Part shown: piece after piece, positions 10,948-21,973 of the stretch
Layout: each line of letters begins with the position of its first letter
How positions within the stretch are numbered: the stretch's first letter is position 1
From: Macrolepiota albuminosa
Taxonomy: Eukaryota > Basidiomycota > Agaricomycetes > Agaricales > Agaricaceae
Reading direction: 5' to 3'
DNA length: 64,000 bases
Assembly: GCA_027475525.1 (NCBI GenBank)
Contig: JAMWFC010000022.1
Span: 156,703 to 220,702 of the forward strand
The notes under the pieces: generated by a model
What the model was told of the DNA's origin: nothing
The model's input: only the letters and a program-made list of their open reading frames with translations
The model's database searches: none
Position numbers and translations under genes: made by a program

Positions 10948-11183
10948 TATGAAAATTAGAGTAAATTAAAGTGGGTCAAAAAACTGCCCCAATGATTGAA
11001 TATTTTCTTTGATTTATTAATTAGCAAGTTCTTGTCCAAATCACATGATTTATATGTCATTATGAAGCCAAGATGTAGTTGTATGTCATGTGATTTTCTA
11101 CAATTTTTTGCTTATGTAATTGTTGCACACCATGTAAATCTTTCCAAAAGGGCCAAACATTGGGGCAGTTTTTTGAGCCAGTG
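10948..11183 (-). repeat. Right terminal inverted repeat of the Tc1/mariner element
   Basis: Inverse of 9567-9792, slightly longer because of a small insertion near its inner end (gtaaattaaagtggg). The outer end CCAGTG is followed by TA. Confidence 0.85.
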
Positions 11184-11889
11184 TATATCTTTGCCTAAAC
11201 TATGGTGCTTACAGTTTGCTAAGTAGCACCTGAGACACTATTATCTAGCATGTTGTTCTATTATATTTACTTGAGCACACCAGGACTCTGTCAAGACTCC
11301 TCACAACTATGCACACCAGGCACTGAAGACGGCATTGTGCTGCATATATATCCAGTACATCCAATCACAGTTGGCATCATCATTGTGATAGCATGTACTC
11401 AAACCAGCACATGATGGATGTCTCAGTCAGCTGATATCTTTTGAGGCAAAATGATAAAACATTATTTTTTCTTCTTTTTTCCACCACAATTTTATTGTTC
11501 AGCCAAACATTGTGCTACTATAGATCTCCCATCCAAAGAGGCATGCCAGCATCCTAGCTGTCAATGCACATATTTTTAGCAACAATTAATATGTTTTTTA
11601 TAGCTCTACTTGTTATTATGACAATAAAAAACTTCATCTTTAGCCACATACTTGTTAGTGCTGCCACTGCTATGAAGACCATGTGGTTGCAGCTCATATA
11701 AATCTCCTACCAAGAGGTCAACTTGGTACATGTCCAAGATTTACTGAGGTATCTTCTATTAGTTATTATGAGTGTGCTGTTTGACAGCTTTTATAGCCAC
11801 TAGGCAATTGGATGGTTAATACTCTATATCAAAATTGTCAAAGTAGTTAGTTTCAACATACTTGTATTTTGTAAGTCTTTTTATATGAC

Positions 11890-14800
11890 AATTTGTTTAA
11901 AAAAACTTATATAAGTTTCAGGAATATGTCTTCTGTTCAAAACTCTGTGATATCAACTATACCTTCTATTGCTTCATGGAATCCTTCTGTTTTTGCAGTT
12001 TCTGGCTTATCTATAAATGATCAACATATACAACATACAGCTTTAAGTGCTGCTACTCGGCCTGCATATAGTTCTATGCAAAGAAGATATTCAAGTGTTC
12101 CATGTGCTCCAGAGCCCGGTCACTATCCATATCTTATATCTATGACAAATACTAGTAGTTATGTTTCACTATCATCAACTACTACAGTTTTTGCTTCACA
12201 ACAAAATCAATATGTAATCACAGTTCTGCCTTATAATGTATGTAAACTTCTATTATCATACAAATATAATATAGTTGATATAAGTCCTCTACTCTCTTTA
12301 GTAATAGTAAAATTGTGCATGGTCACTACCTTGAAATACACATTTATTCAAATTGTTTTTCTGATTTGTTAGCTCAATTAGAGCAACATCAGCTTGTGAT
12401 GTCTTTTATGCACTTGGCTAATTTTTCAGACTTGCTATGAATACTCGTTCATAATCACCTTATTGATAACTTCATCTTGCATTGACTCATTGTTTCTAGC
12501 TTTGATTTGGCTCATTGCAATGCAAACATCTTTCTTTTGCATTGTTTTGTGATGGATATGCAAATTATCATAGGCAAATTATCAAAGCTTCATTTTTAGT
12601 GCTTTATAAAATAACTTTAAGCAATTTGATCAAAGTTGCAAAATACATCAAACATCTCATAAAAAATGTCAATCTTTTATTTTATAATGATTAATTATAC
12701 TTTAACATTTTGTTTATATCTAATGTAAATTATAGAAACTTGAGAATTAATATATAGTACTCTTCAAGCTCATTCAACAGAATCTCATGCATGCTTTGCT
12801 AAATGTATTCTTTCTAACTTTCAAACTAATAATACCAACAAGTTATAAGACACTCAAATTTTATATTGTCCTGGATGTTCTGGAAATGCCATACTACAAT
12901 CTGCAATTACTTCTGCTCCAAGTACTATACTAAATAATTGGAATAACTTGTCAAATGAAAAAGATGTGAGTGCATTTTTTTTGCAAAAACTTTTCATCTC
13001 TTTTTAATATGAATTTATAGCTTTCTGAAGTAGCAAATATTTTTCAACTTCAAACTTTCATAGTCAATTTTTGAGATTTCTCCATGCCAGCACCATTGTC
13101 TTTTTCACCAAATATCTCCAATCATACCACTCTTCTATTTATTATAAGATCATTATCACTTATACCTACATCTGCATCTGCTTTTGCTCCAACTCTTCAC
13201 ATCAATTCACAACTTCAACCAGCACATGCAAATACAGCAGCATGGAGAAGCTACATTCAATTGAAAGCTATGTGTCATAGCAGACATGTGGATCTAAATT
13301 GTTTATCTGTTGAAGCTTCTAACTGAACTTGCTGCTGTCAAAGCACTTGTTGCAACTCTGATTTCTTATTGTGATGACTTTATTCCTTTCAATTTAGAAA
13401 ATGATGTTATTATTCATACATTCGCTTTCAAACATCTTTTAACAAGGTTACATACTTAAAAAATATAAGTTATTTAGTTATAAATTTTATTATATCTAAC
13501 TAATTCCTATATTTAAATAGGCAAGGAACTGGTGAAGAAGTTAAATATGCTGTTTTAAGAATAGCACTTACTCACATTACAGAATATAACCCTTACTACT
13601 TCAAATCCTTTGACAAATTTGGATATTACACATAATGTCTCAGTTCTAATAATCTCTCCAGTTTGTGTCTTGCTTATACAAAAGCATATGATATATTAGT
13701 AGCATTATATATTTATTGGATAAAGACAACTCCTTTTTCAATATTACCTTAGTTTCTTTTGGTTAATTATTATTCTTAGATCTTCTGCTATTGAAGATCT
13801 AGATTTTATAACTGAAATAAATCTAGAACTTGGTATAAAACTCAAATCTTGGCCAGTCAATCCTAATATTTCTCTGGATACTTGTGATAAGTAATTAAAA
13901 GTTTTGCAGATAATCGTAGTTCTGCTACAGTAAGTTTTGATATATATATTTAAATTTATAAATAATTTAGTTTATGCTAGCCTGCCAAACTCCTTGGATT
14001 TGCTGGATCTGAGCTTGATTATTATATTATGGCTCTATTCAACAATGTCTTCTTGCTCACTGCATTCAATTTTCAAGTTGATAGCTTGAAAGATATCTAA
14101 GCTTTCTGAGAAGGTTTTGATATGGGAATTATATCAGGTTTAGATTTTATCAAAGTGATGTATTCATATCTTTTTTATTTTCTTGTTTCTTACATTTTTT
14201 AATAGTCAATAAGAAATCCTGCAATCTCTAAACTTTTTCTTTTTAAACTATTCTCACTTAGAATTAAAACCATTGAACAGGTCCTTAAACATATCTATGT
14301 CAATTCTTCAAATAAAAATTTTTCAAATCGTTTTTACAATAATTTTTTTTCAATATCTCAAAAGTACTAGGCATCTTTAAGGATCAGATGGCTTAATTAC
14401 TACAGAAATGCAATTTAATATTCATACTCAATCATCAGTATATCATGCTAAAGGATTTTTCTATTTTTTTACTGACAGTGAGCTTCCTTTTTTTATAAAT
14501 AATGCTTAACGAATAACAGTATTTATTTCTCTTGTTTGAATGAGCTTTATGTATCTGATTTTCTTTCTCAGTTTAATTTCATTCAAGAGTTACTGACTAG
14601 CTTTTCAAATACTGCAGCACAACTAGTATGTAATAATCACTTATTTTTAATAAATCTAATAGCAATTTTAGGCTTCTGCTCAGATTATTTGCATTTTTTA
14701 TACATGCACTAGAAATATTCATGTTCTGGATACCGATTTTTTACACTTATGCATTAATGAACCAATACTCACTAATAATTCCATCACAACATTTTTTGAT

Positions 14801-14935
14801 CATGGCATACATCCTACTTTACTCTGCATCAATAATGCTTAAGAAACATATGCAATGCTCTGATACTTATTGCTTTGTATTACTCTTTGCTAAGGTAGAG
14901 GATGCAAGGTACCCGCATCCTCTTACATAAGCTTG
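11890..14935 (+). pseudogene. AT-rich decayed multi-exon gene, unknown family
   Basis: Plus-strand coding traces alternate with AT-rich intron-like gaps: 11925-12372 (MSSVQNSVIST..., TRPAYSSMQRRYSSVPCAPEPGHYPYL), 13084-13326 (LSFSPNISNHTTLL, ANTAAWRSYIQLKAMCHSRH), 13320-13460, 13520-13640, 13780-13890 (EDLDFITEINLELGIKLKSWPVN), 13985-14100 (LLGFAGSELDYYIMALFNNV), 14200-14300 and 14670-14870 (FYTCTRNIHVLDTDFLHLC, FFDHGIHPTLL). The last block recalls the 'FHTC...V.......F..W.H..L' end of a large family of uncharacterised Agaricomycete proteins, but this is only a resemblance. Many stop codons are present, so the gene is probably dead. The 11190-11890 stretch before it shows no gene. Confidence 0.3.
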
Positions 14936-15330
14936 AATAGGTGTTAACAACGAGCTCAAATTCTTCAACTGCATATCAAATAGCAAATAAATTAGTTCTA
15001 GAAAACATTGTGTTGAGGATTTGGCAAAATTTATAGCTTTCAATTTTTTAAATATAATATATATGGATAAAATATAGTAATTATCAACAATTCATGAAAA
15101 ACTTCAAAATATCATCTTTCAATGCATTTGAGACAGAAAACAGAAAATCAAGAGAAAAGGATAATCAGAATTTGGCTACTTATTAAGCAATTACATGATC
15201 TATTGAAGCAAGGTTCAAGAAGAGAGGAGGTGAATTTGTGAGTGGAAATTAAGCTAAAGCATGTCCAAAATAATAGAAAGACAATTAAAAGCAAAGCAAG
15301 CATATCTGGAGAACCTTTTCTAAGCAAAAC

Positions 15331-15389
15331 GAGCTACGATTCGTGCCTTCGGCACAAATTTTGTAGCTTGTTGGGGGCTTTGCCCCCAA
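15331..15389 (-). other. 3' terminal double hairpin of Helitron A
   Basis: The first inverted repeat is AGCTAC (15332-15337) with GTAGCT (15363-15368), enclosing GTGCC/GGCAC. The second is TTGGGGGC/GCCCCCAA at 15371-15389. A C-run follows. The same pair of hairpins ends Helitron B at 21846-21904. A hairpin near the 3' end is the known termination signal of Helitrons. Confidence 0.75.
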
Positions 15390-15408
15390 ACCCCCCCCCC
15401 AACTAAGC

Positions 15409-15586
15409 CTCCACCCTAACCTCACTTCGTTCAGTTAGGGCTCCAAGTATGTATAAGTAACTTAGCCTTCACCCCAACCTCACTTCGTTCGGTTAGGGCT
15501 CCAAATATGTATATAAGTAATTCAGTCTCCACCCCAACCTCACTTCATTCAGTTAGGGGTTCCAAATATGTATCTTAGTAACTCAA
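15409..15586. repeat. Three subterminal tandem repeats (58-60 bp) in Helitron A
   Basis: Units start at about 15409, 15467 and 15527, each with CTCCACCCTAACC / TTCGTT / GGTTAGGG, which can fold on itself. They are clearly related to the 61-bp units of the large array in Helitron B. Confidence 0.75.
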
Positions 15587-16092
15587 CTTCTATCATAATC
15601 TTACTTTCATTATGTCTTACTGATTCCAGCATAAGTTGTTAACAAATAGAGAGTTTCACATTTATCAAGAAATGATGCTACAATTCCAAGTTATATATAT
15701 TCTATTAGTACAGTATCAACAAATATCAAGTTAGATGCTAAAATATAAAAGTTAGTAATAAGTAAGTAATTAACAATCACACTCACATTTGTAAACCCAA
15801 GAAATAATGCTACAATTCCAAGTTATATGTACAGTATCAAGTTAGATGCTAAAATATAAAGTTAGTAATAAGTAGTTAATCAAAAATCACACTTACATTT
15901 GTAAACCATTAAGGACTTCTTGATATACAATATTTGCAGTCATTTTTGATGTATTTTCTTCTGACAGAATCACCTTGATACGATCTCCTGATGTGCATCG
16001 AGAAAGTGCAACATAGAGTTGGCCATGTGTAAAAACCGGTGATCAAAGGTCCAATCCAACATGCTTGACTGATTGCCCTTGAGACTTGTTGA

Positions 16093-16246
16093 TAGTCATA
16101 GCAAAGGCCAATCGAATTGGAAACTGTCTCCTGCGTAATGGTATAGGCAAATCCTCTTCAGAGGCATCATAGTCATAGCAAAGGCCAATCGAATTGGAAA
16201 CTGTCTCCTGCGTAATGGTATAGGCAAATCCTCTTCAGAGGCATCT
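16093..16246. repeat. 77-bp tandem duplication in the helicase gene
   Basis: The block starting at 16093 recurs exactly 77 bp on, at 16170. It shifts the reading frame of the helicase by two bases. Same period as the other duplications. Confidence 0.85.
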
Positions 16247-16404
16247 AGATTAACCCTTGGAATCAAAACAGTTGAACCTGCAAACTTGGCATCTCCACTG
16301 ATAATACGACATCTGAGGACTCTAGTGCTGATGTGAGTGACAATCATTCTTGTTCCATTGCAAAGTCCTTTGGTTGTGTCCAGATTTCTGAGAAGCATGA
16401 CAGG

Positions 16405-16558
16405 AACTCCAATCTTCAAAGCCAGTTTAGCCAAAGGCAAACTACTGGCTTTCAAAAAGTTGAGATATTCCACAGGATATAAACTCCAATCTTCAAAGCC
16501 AGTTTAGCCAAAGGCAAACTACTGGCTTTCAAAAAGTTGAGATATTCCACAGGATATA
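16405..16558. repeat. 77-bp tandem duplication in the helicase gene
   Basis: The block starting at 16405 recurs at 16482, period 77 bp, and breaks the helicase frame between KLALKIGV and PVMLLRNLD. Confidence 0.85.
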
Positions 16559-17270
16559 AGGCAAGGCCATCAGGATTCCTGTTATCAGAGAGAACAGAAT
16601 CTGCACTCTGTAAGATCCTTTCTTCCCCTGGATACCTCTCTAGAACTTCTGCATTGATCTCCTCTATATCAGAGTTCTTGCCAGAGAGAATAGTCCGGTC
16701 CAGGTAATACTGATCATTTTGAGGATAACTAATATCAGGATATGTAGAAGAAATCAATCCAGTGATAGAATTATCATCACAGATCATCCTTTCAGGCAGT
16801 TTGACTGTTTCTTCAGGTCCTAGATTTTTCCCTGCACCAACATCCAACAACCAAGCTGCATGAGCAATATTGTCTACAGTCTGCTCCAACCGCATATTTT
16901 GAACCAAGTAATGGACTTGAATATGATCCCAAAGTCGGCCTCTTTTGAGTGAAGCAGCAATCATCTGCTGCCTGAGTCCATGTGGAACCACTGGAAGAGT
17001 TTGCCTAAAGTCCCCTCCAAAAACCACAGTGACTCCACCAAAGGAAATGTCATTATCGAAGATGTCTCTGAAGCCACGATCGACAGAGTCAATGGCATTT
17101 TTGTGTTGCATTGGAACTTCATCCCAAATAACAACTTTGGTGCGAAGTATGAGCTGTGATAACTGGGTTCCTCTCTTGATATTGGCAATGGATGTGTCAA
17201 GAGCAGGAATGGGAATTTTGAACCTTGAATGAGCTGTCCTACCCCCTTCCAACAATAAGGCAGCAATGCC

Positions 17271-17424
17271 AGATGATGCTACACATAATGCCACATCTCC
17301 ATTGGAACGAATAGCAGCAGCCAGAGTATTGCAGACAAAGGTTTTCCAGATGATGCTACACATAATGCCACATCTCCATTGGAACGAATAGCAGCAGCCA
17401 GAGTATTGCAGACAAAGGTTTTGC
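17271..17424. repeat. 77-bp tandem duplication in the helicase gene
   Basis: The block starting at 17271 recurs at 17348, period 77 bp, just downstream of the Walker A motif, and shifts the frame. Confidence 0.85.
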
Positions 17425-20400
17425 CACATCCTCCAGCACTGTGAATAAATAGCATCCTGCCTAAATTGTTGTTCACAGAGTTCATGACAGCATCAAAGGT
17501 CTCTAGTTGTTCTATATTGAACTTAGCCTTGTTTTCCTCTACTCTTTGCTTGAGGTCCTTAACATCATAATTAGTTTCATCTTCCAAAAGTCTATTGCCT
17601 AGAAGATTGATCAGTATTCAAGTCAATCTCTTATGCAAATGCCAATTACTTAGAACTATATTCCAATTCTGTTGAGCCTCTGGCATGTTGGGAAAGTTTT
17701 TCAGAGTTTTCCCAAAATTCATCAAAGTGTCATTGATGAGATAAAGGCCATAGTCATAGATATCCTCATTGATAAAGACTCGATCCCGGTATTGCCTAGT
17801 ATGTTCCAATCTGTGTCGAAGATCATCACAGATAGAATATTTGAATTCGTCCCATAGAGCCTCAGGAGTGGCAAGAGCACAGTGGAATAGAATAATGCAA
17901 AACAGCTGCCCGAGAGCTGATCCTAGTTGGATTGGAGCAGCTTCAGTGAGACACTGCCTCTATTCTGCATTATCCTCCAAAAGACCTAGAGCCTTGCATG
18001 CTTCCTGATAAGTTGGATAGGTATGACCATTAACTGTCCTGAGATCAGCCCATGAAGTTGCATTGGTTACAACAGTCAAGAGCATCCTGAGATAGAACCT
18101 TTCTCCCTGTCTTGGTGAAGCAAAGTACATCCTCCCAATTGCTGTACCTCTCTGCCTCTTCTTCCAACTCCGTTTAGATGGCTTATAAACAAACTTGGTT
18201 GGAAAGTTCTGATAAGTGGTGTTATTATTGGGAAACCTGGTATTGGCTTCAAACCAAGCTGTGAGTGCAGTCTTGTCTGCATTAGGTCTAGCAGCCACTA
18301 CCTGTATGGATTCATTATCTGAGAAATAGACTTCATGCTGGTTTTCCAAGTGCACAGGCAATCTGTACACTGAAGGATATTCAGCATGCATGTTGAATTC
18401 AAAGATGTGCCAGCAAGCCTCAGGAGCAGAAATGTATCTGGCATCCAAGTGTTCCTTGATTTCATCCCTCTCCTCCCTAGCAATCTCCAAAGTTGTCCTA
18501 TCATGGCCCTTGTAGATGTACTTGTGAATGTATTTGATTGCATCCACTGAAGCACAGACTTCCACATTGATATGACATTGGAATTTGGCTAAGAGATATG
18601 GATTGTATGGGACAACATTACGATTGTCATAACAACGACCATGCTTTTCAAAAAAGCGGCCATTGTTAGGTCTGGCATATTGGAGATAGCCATCATCACC
18701 ATACTGTGTAGCTTCTTGAAATTCCTTGGGATATCTCTTGGAACATTTGCCATCTACCATGCACTTGACATTGGAAAAATCTGCTCCACATGGATCATGG
18801 ACCATATTAGTAGTAACAACCTAATAACAAAAGTAAGTCACTACATTGATAATTCAAGTAAAGCCAATACCTGATACAATTGAGGCTGAGTCATTGGATC
18901 AGGAATTTGAGCAGAGACAATAGTATCCACATGGGCTGCATCTTTGATCTCCAGCTGCTGCATCAACTACCCCTTGATAGACTTCAGCTCTAATCTTTGT
19001 TTGATTGTATCTAACTCAATTAAGTTTTGTTTGTTTGATTGAAGCCCATGCATCCACAACATATTGTTGAAACAATCGACCATTCTAAAGCAAAGCGGCA
19101 TTAGCTTCTAGAGATCTCTGCTGAAGTTGGTATGCATAGTAAGCAGTTTCAGTGATATTTTGTGTTCTGTGTTGGCCTCGTGGTCCCAGCTGAGAAGAAA
19201 TGTTCAAATGAAATCCATGTTCTCCAGTTGAAAATATGATCGTGTAGTGCAGAGGAGTATAAAAAGGGTGTAAATGGCTGATTCATTTCAATTGACCTCC
19301 ATGCAGATGCAGGACTATGTCACGGTGATCTGATCATTCTTCAGAGCCATCTCCTGGTATAATTGCAGCAACTCCTTCCTGTTCATTAGGGTTGTTATAG
19401 TGTCGATGATCTTCAAAATCAGCTCTAAGTTGAACAGAAAGCCTTTGTGGTTGGCCTTCAGGAACTTCTGTCATAATCTGCTTTGCATGCTTGTATAAGC
19501 CAATAAAGGGATTGACTCTATGAAGCATATCCTGCAAAGAGGCCATTATCTGAGGATCCAATCCAGGATTGCTCCGTTGACGAAAAGCCAATTGTTGATT
19601 ATGATCATAGAAGTAGAGTTGTGCATATATAGGATGATTGCCTTCAGTTGGAAGCAAAGCACCTGTCAGATGATGGAGCTCTCCATTAATCCTAAAGCTG
19701 TATGGTCCTGGTCGATTGGTGATTGTGTGATCAAGTTTAACTCCCAAAGATGTAAATGCAAAAGCTGCATTGTATTGGCAAATAGATGCTTTAAAAGCAT
19801 CAGAAAGAGGATGGTGACCTTGGAGCAAGTCAAGCAGTTCTAATGGAGCATCTGCAAGTCTAGGCAAATCAATCTGGCCTTGCAGACAGCACATGCCAAA
19901 TTTTGTATGATGTCTAGTAGAACTGGTGAGCTTTTCAGCATTCCAATGTAGAGCCTGACAGTGTGGACATATGACATCCATAAGACCAAGATAATGTGCT
20001 AAGGGTTCCTCTATATAAGGCTGTCTTCCTCTTGGAAGAGCATTTATGCCTTGAATATGATCAACCCTTTGTAGAATAGGAGGTGCTGGTAGAATTTCCA
20101 CAGGTGGATCCACATATTCCAAGTCCTCCTCCATATCCTCAGCAGGATTATTTCTAGGATCTTCTGGTAGGACTCTTTGTTGCTCCTCTACTATTGCTTG
20201 TGCCAATTCCTGTTGCCTCTCTTGTTCTTGAACCATAGCCATATGTCTCAGCCTTTCCTGCTCTTGTAATTCTGCTAGTGTGGCAGCTGGCACAGATGGC
20301 ATAGAATTCTGTACAGATACATTTCTGACTCTTCTAAATGCCAGAGCAGGTAAGGGTGGCACCATAGGCATAGGATTCTGTAAAGGAGTGTTCCATCCTT

Positions 20401-20580
20401 CAGGCAAAACAGTTTCAGGAATGTCCACAGGAAGTGGAGCAATAGTAGGCTGGTTGTCTCTTCTATGTATAGGAAGAGGTAGAGCAGGTGGAAGTGGTAC
20501 CATTCTAGGCCTATTGTTTCTTCTGGATGTAGAAACAGGTAGAGGTGGCACCATTCTAGGTATAGGATTCTGTAAAGGTG

Positions 20581-20734
20581 CATCCCATCCTTCAGGCAAA
20601 AGAGTTTGAGGAATGACAATAGCAAATGGATCCTGGGTATAGGATTCTGTAAAGGTGCATCCCATCCTTCAGGCAAAAGAGTTTGAGGAATGACAATAGC
20701 AAATGGATCCTGAGCAGCAATAGACATATCTCCA
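20581..20734. repeat. 77-bp tandem duplication near the Rep N-terminus
   Basis: The block at 20581 recurs at 20658, period 77 bp. Confidence 0.85.
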
Positions 20735-21080
20735 GACTCTATACCCCCAGACCCTATACCCCCAGATTCCCCTCCCCCAGACTCTCTATCCCCAGACTCT
20801 CTACCCCCAGTTCCAAAATGAAGTGGTATAACCACTGAAGTAGATCTTCTACTTCTATGTGCACGACAATCATCAGGATCAGTCATTTGCAACTGTTGAA
20901 GCCTGCTTTCAATCCTAGCCTGCTGTCTTTGACCTTCAGGAGTACTGGGTTGAGAATGAGTAGTTGAAGATTGCCTAAATTATTGATTTTTTAAGCATTT
21001 CAATAGCTCAAACTCTTGAAAAGTTACTTACATGATGATATATCTAGTATATCAATAGCTAAATGTTGTTAAGCTTTCAC

Positions 21081-21234
21081 TAATAAGCTGAATTCAATGT
21101 TTATTAGCATTGATCAATAATAAATGAACTAATACTAACTGTTTGTAAAGCTTTTACTAATAAGCTGAATTCAATGTTTATTAGCATTGATCAATAATAA
21201 ATGAACTAATACTAACTGTTTGTAGTGTCAAATA
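21081..21234. repeat. 77-bp tandem duplication in the Helitron A 5' region
   Basis: The block beginning taataagctg at 21081 recurs at 21158, period 77 bp. The surrounding 21000-21480 also holds older, diverged repeats of 'aataagctgaattc...ttgatcaataataaa'. Confidence 0.8.
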
Positions 21235-21570
21235 AGCTGAATTAGCATTCATCAATAATAAACAAACCAACACTTACTTTGTTGTAACGATTTCGGAATT
21301 GTTTGTAGCTGAATTGAATGTTTATTAATTGATCAATAATAAATAAGCCAATACTTACTTTGTTGTAACTTTGTTTGTAGTGTCAAATAAGCTGAATTCA
21401 ACGTTTGTAAACATTGATCAATCAATCAACAAATTGACACTTACTTTGTTTGTAGTGTCTTCTCACTACAACGGTGAATTTTGTGTTTGTTTGGTCATGT
21501 GTGGTCAAAGAACACGCAAGGCATGAAAACTGGTGTCCACTAAATCACGTTTGGCCTTTTCTCATCTGAA

Positions 21571-21724
21571 CACCTTCTAAAAATGTCCAAACATAGCATT
21601 TATATTAATATTGAAGTTTACAATATATATTTTTTATTTTTTATACACACCTTCTAAAAATGTCCAAACATAGCATTTATATTAATATTGAAGTTTACAA
21701 TATATATTTTTTATTTTTTATACT
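21571..21724. repeat. 77-bp tandem duplication in the Helitron A 5' region
   Basis: The block at 21571 (caccttctaa) recurs at 21648, period 77 bp. No gene is seen in 20990-21830. Confidence 0.85.
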
Positions 21725-21845
21725 CTAAATACAAAAATTAAGACTCTAATACAAAAAATGAGATGTTGTTACCCAAAAAAAAAGGTTCTTGGTCAGTCTT
21801 GGTCAGCATTAGTTTTTCTCAGGCGTCGTCGCATTATATAGAGAC

Positions 21846-21904
21846 GAGCTACGATTTGTGTCTTCGGCACAAATTTTGTAGCTCGTTGGGGGCTTCGCCC
21901 CCAA
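21846..21904 (-). other. 3' terminal double hairpin of Helitron B
   Basis: GAGCTAC (21846-21852) pairs with GTAGCTC (21878-21884), and TTGGGGGC pairs with GCCCCCAA (21886-21904). It is the same structure as at 15331-15389. Confidence 0.75.
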
Positions 21905-21973
21905 ACCCCCCCCAACTAACCCTCCACCCTAACCTCACTTCGTTCGGTTAGGGCTCCAAGTATGTATAGAAAA

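Larger units (their letters stand above)
9567..11183 (+). mobile_element. Tc1/mariner element with long terminal inverted repeats
   Basis: The element spans 1617 bp from CACTGGCTCAAAAAACTGCC at 9567 to its inverse ending at 11183. The terminal inverted repeats run 9567-9792 and 10948-11183, about 226 and 236 bp. A TA dinucleotide follows the right end (11184-11185); GA stands at the left (9565-9566), which fits a mutated TA target duplication. A transposase relic lies between the repeats. Each inverted repeat carries the motif AAAAAACTGCCCCAATG at its outer edge and again, inverted, at its inner edge. Confidence 0.88.
15893..20985 (-). pseudogene. Helitron Rep/PIF1-type helicase gene, HUH region deleted
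   Basis: Read from right to left. From 20985 to 19334 there is a low-complexity N-terminus with repeats of LPEGWDAPLQNPIPR and a Gln/Glu-rich helix, then the Helitron N-terminal zinc-finger region (CPHCQALHW..EK, FGMCCLQGQIDLP, PYSFRINGELHHLTG). From 19330 to 17960 come GRLFQQYVVDAWA, MVHDPCGA...CMVDGKCSKRYPKEF, and the Rep tyrosine motif AIKYIHKYIYKGHDR. From 17810 to 15893 is the PIF1-like helicase: Walker A SAGGCGKTF, Walker B VVIWDEVPM, FGGDFRQTLPVV, LCNGTRM, and the final helicase block [10 protein letters not shown]. The segment with the HUH histidines, expected between VYQGVVDAAAGD (about 18970) and HVDTIVSAQIPDP (about 18930), is absent. In-frame stops also occur. Three 77-bp duplications shift the helicase frame. 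A 50-bp intron lies at about 18829-18878. Confidence 0.85.
15330..21844 (-). mobile_element. Helitron A, carries the Rep/helicase gene
   Basis: On the minus strand the element starts TCTCTATATAATGCGACGAC at 21844 and ends in a hairpin (GAGCTAC...GTAGCTC plus G) at 15330, followed by T (15329 complement). This is 6515 bp. The 5' TC start, a hairpin at the 3' end and insertion into an AT dinucleotide fit Helitrons, although the terminal bases are CTCG rather than the canonical CTRR. Its 5' end directly abuts the 3' end of Helitron B at 21845. Three diverged subterminal repeats of 58-60 bp (15409-15586) lie just inside the 3' hairpins. The helicase-type gene occupies 15893 to about 20985. Confidence 0.8.
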
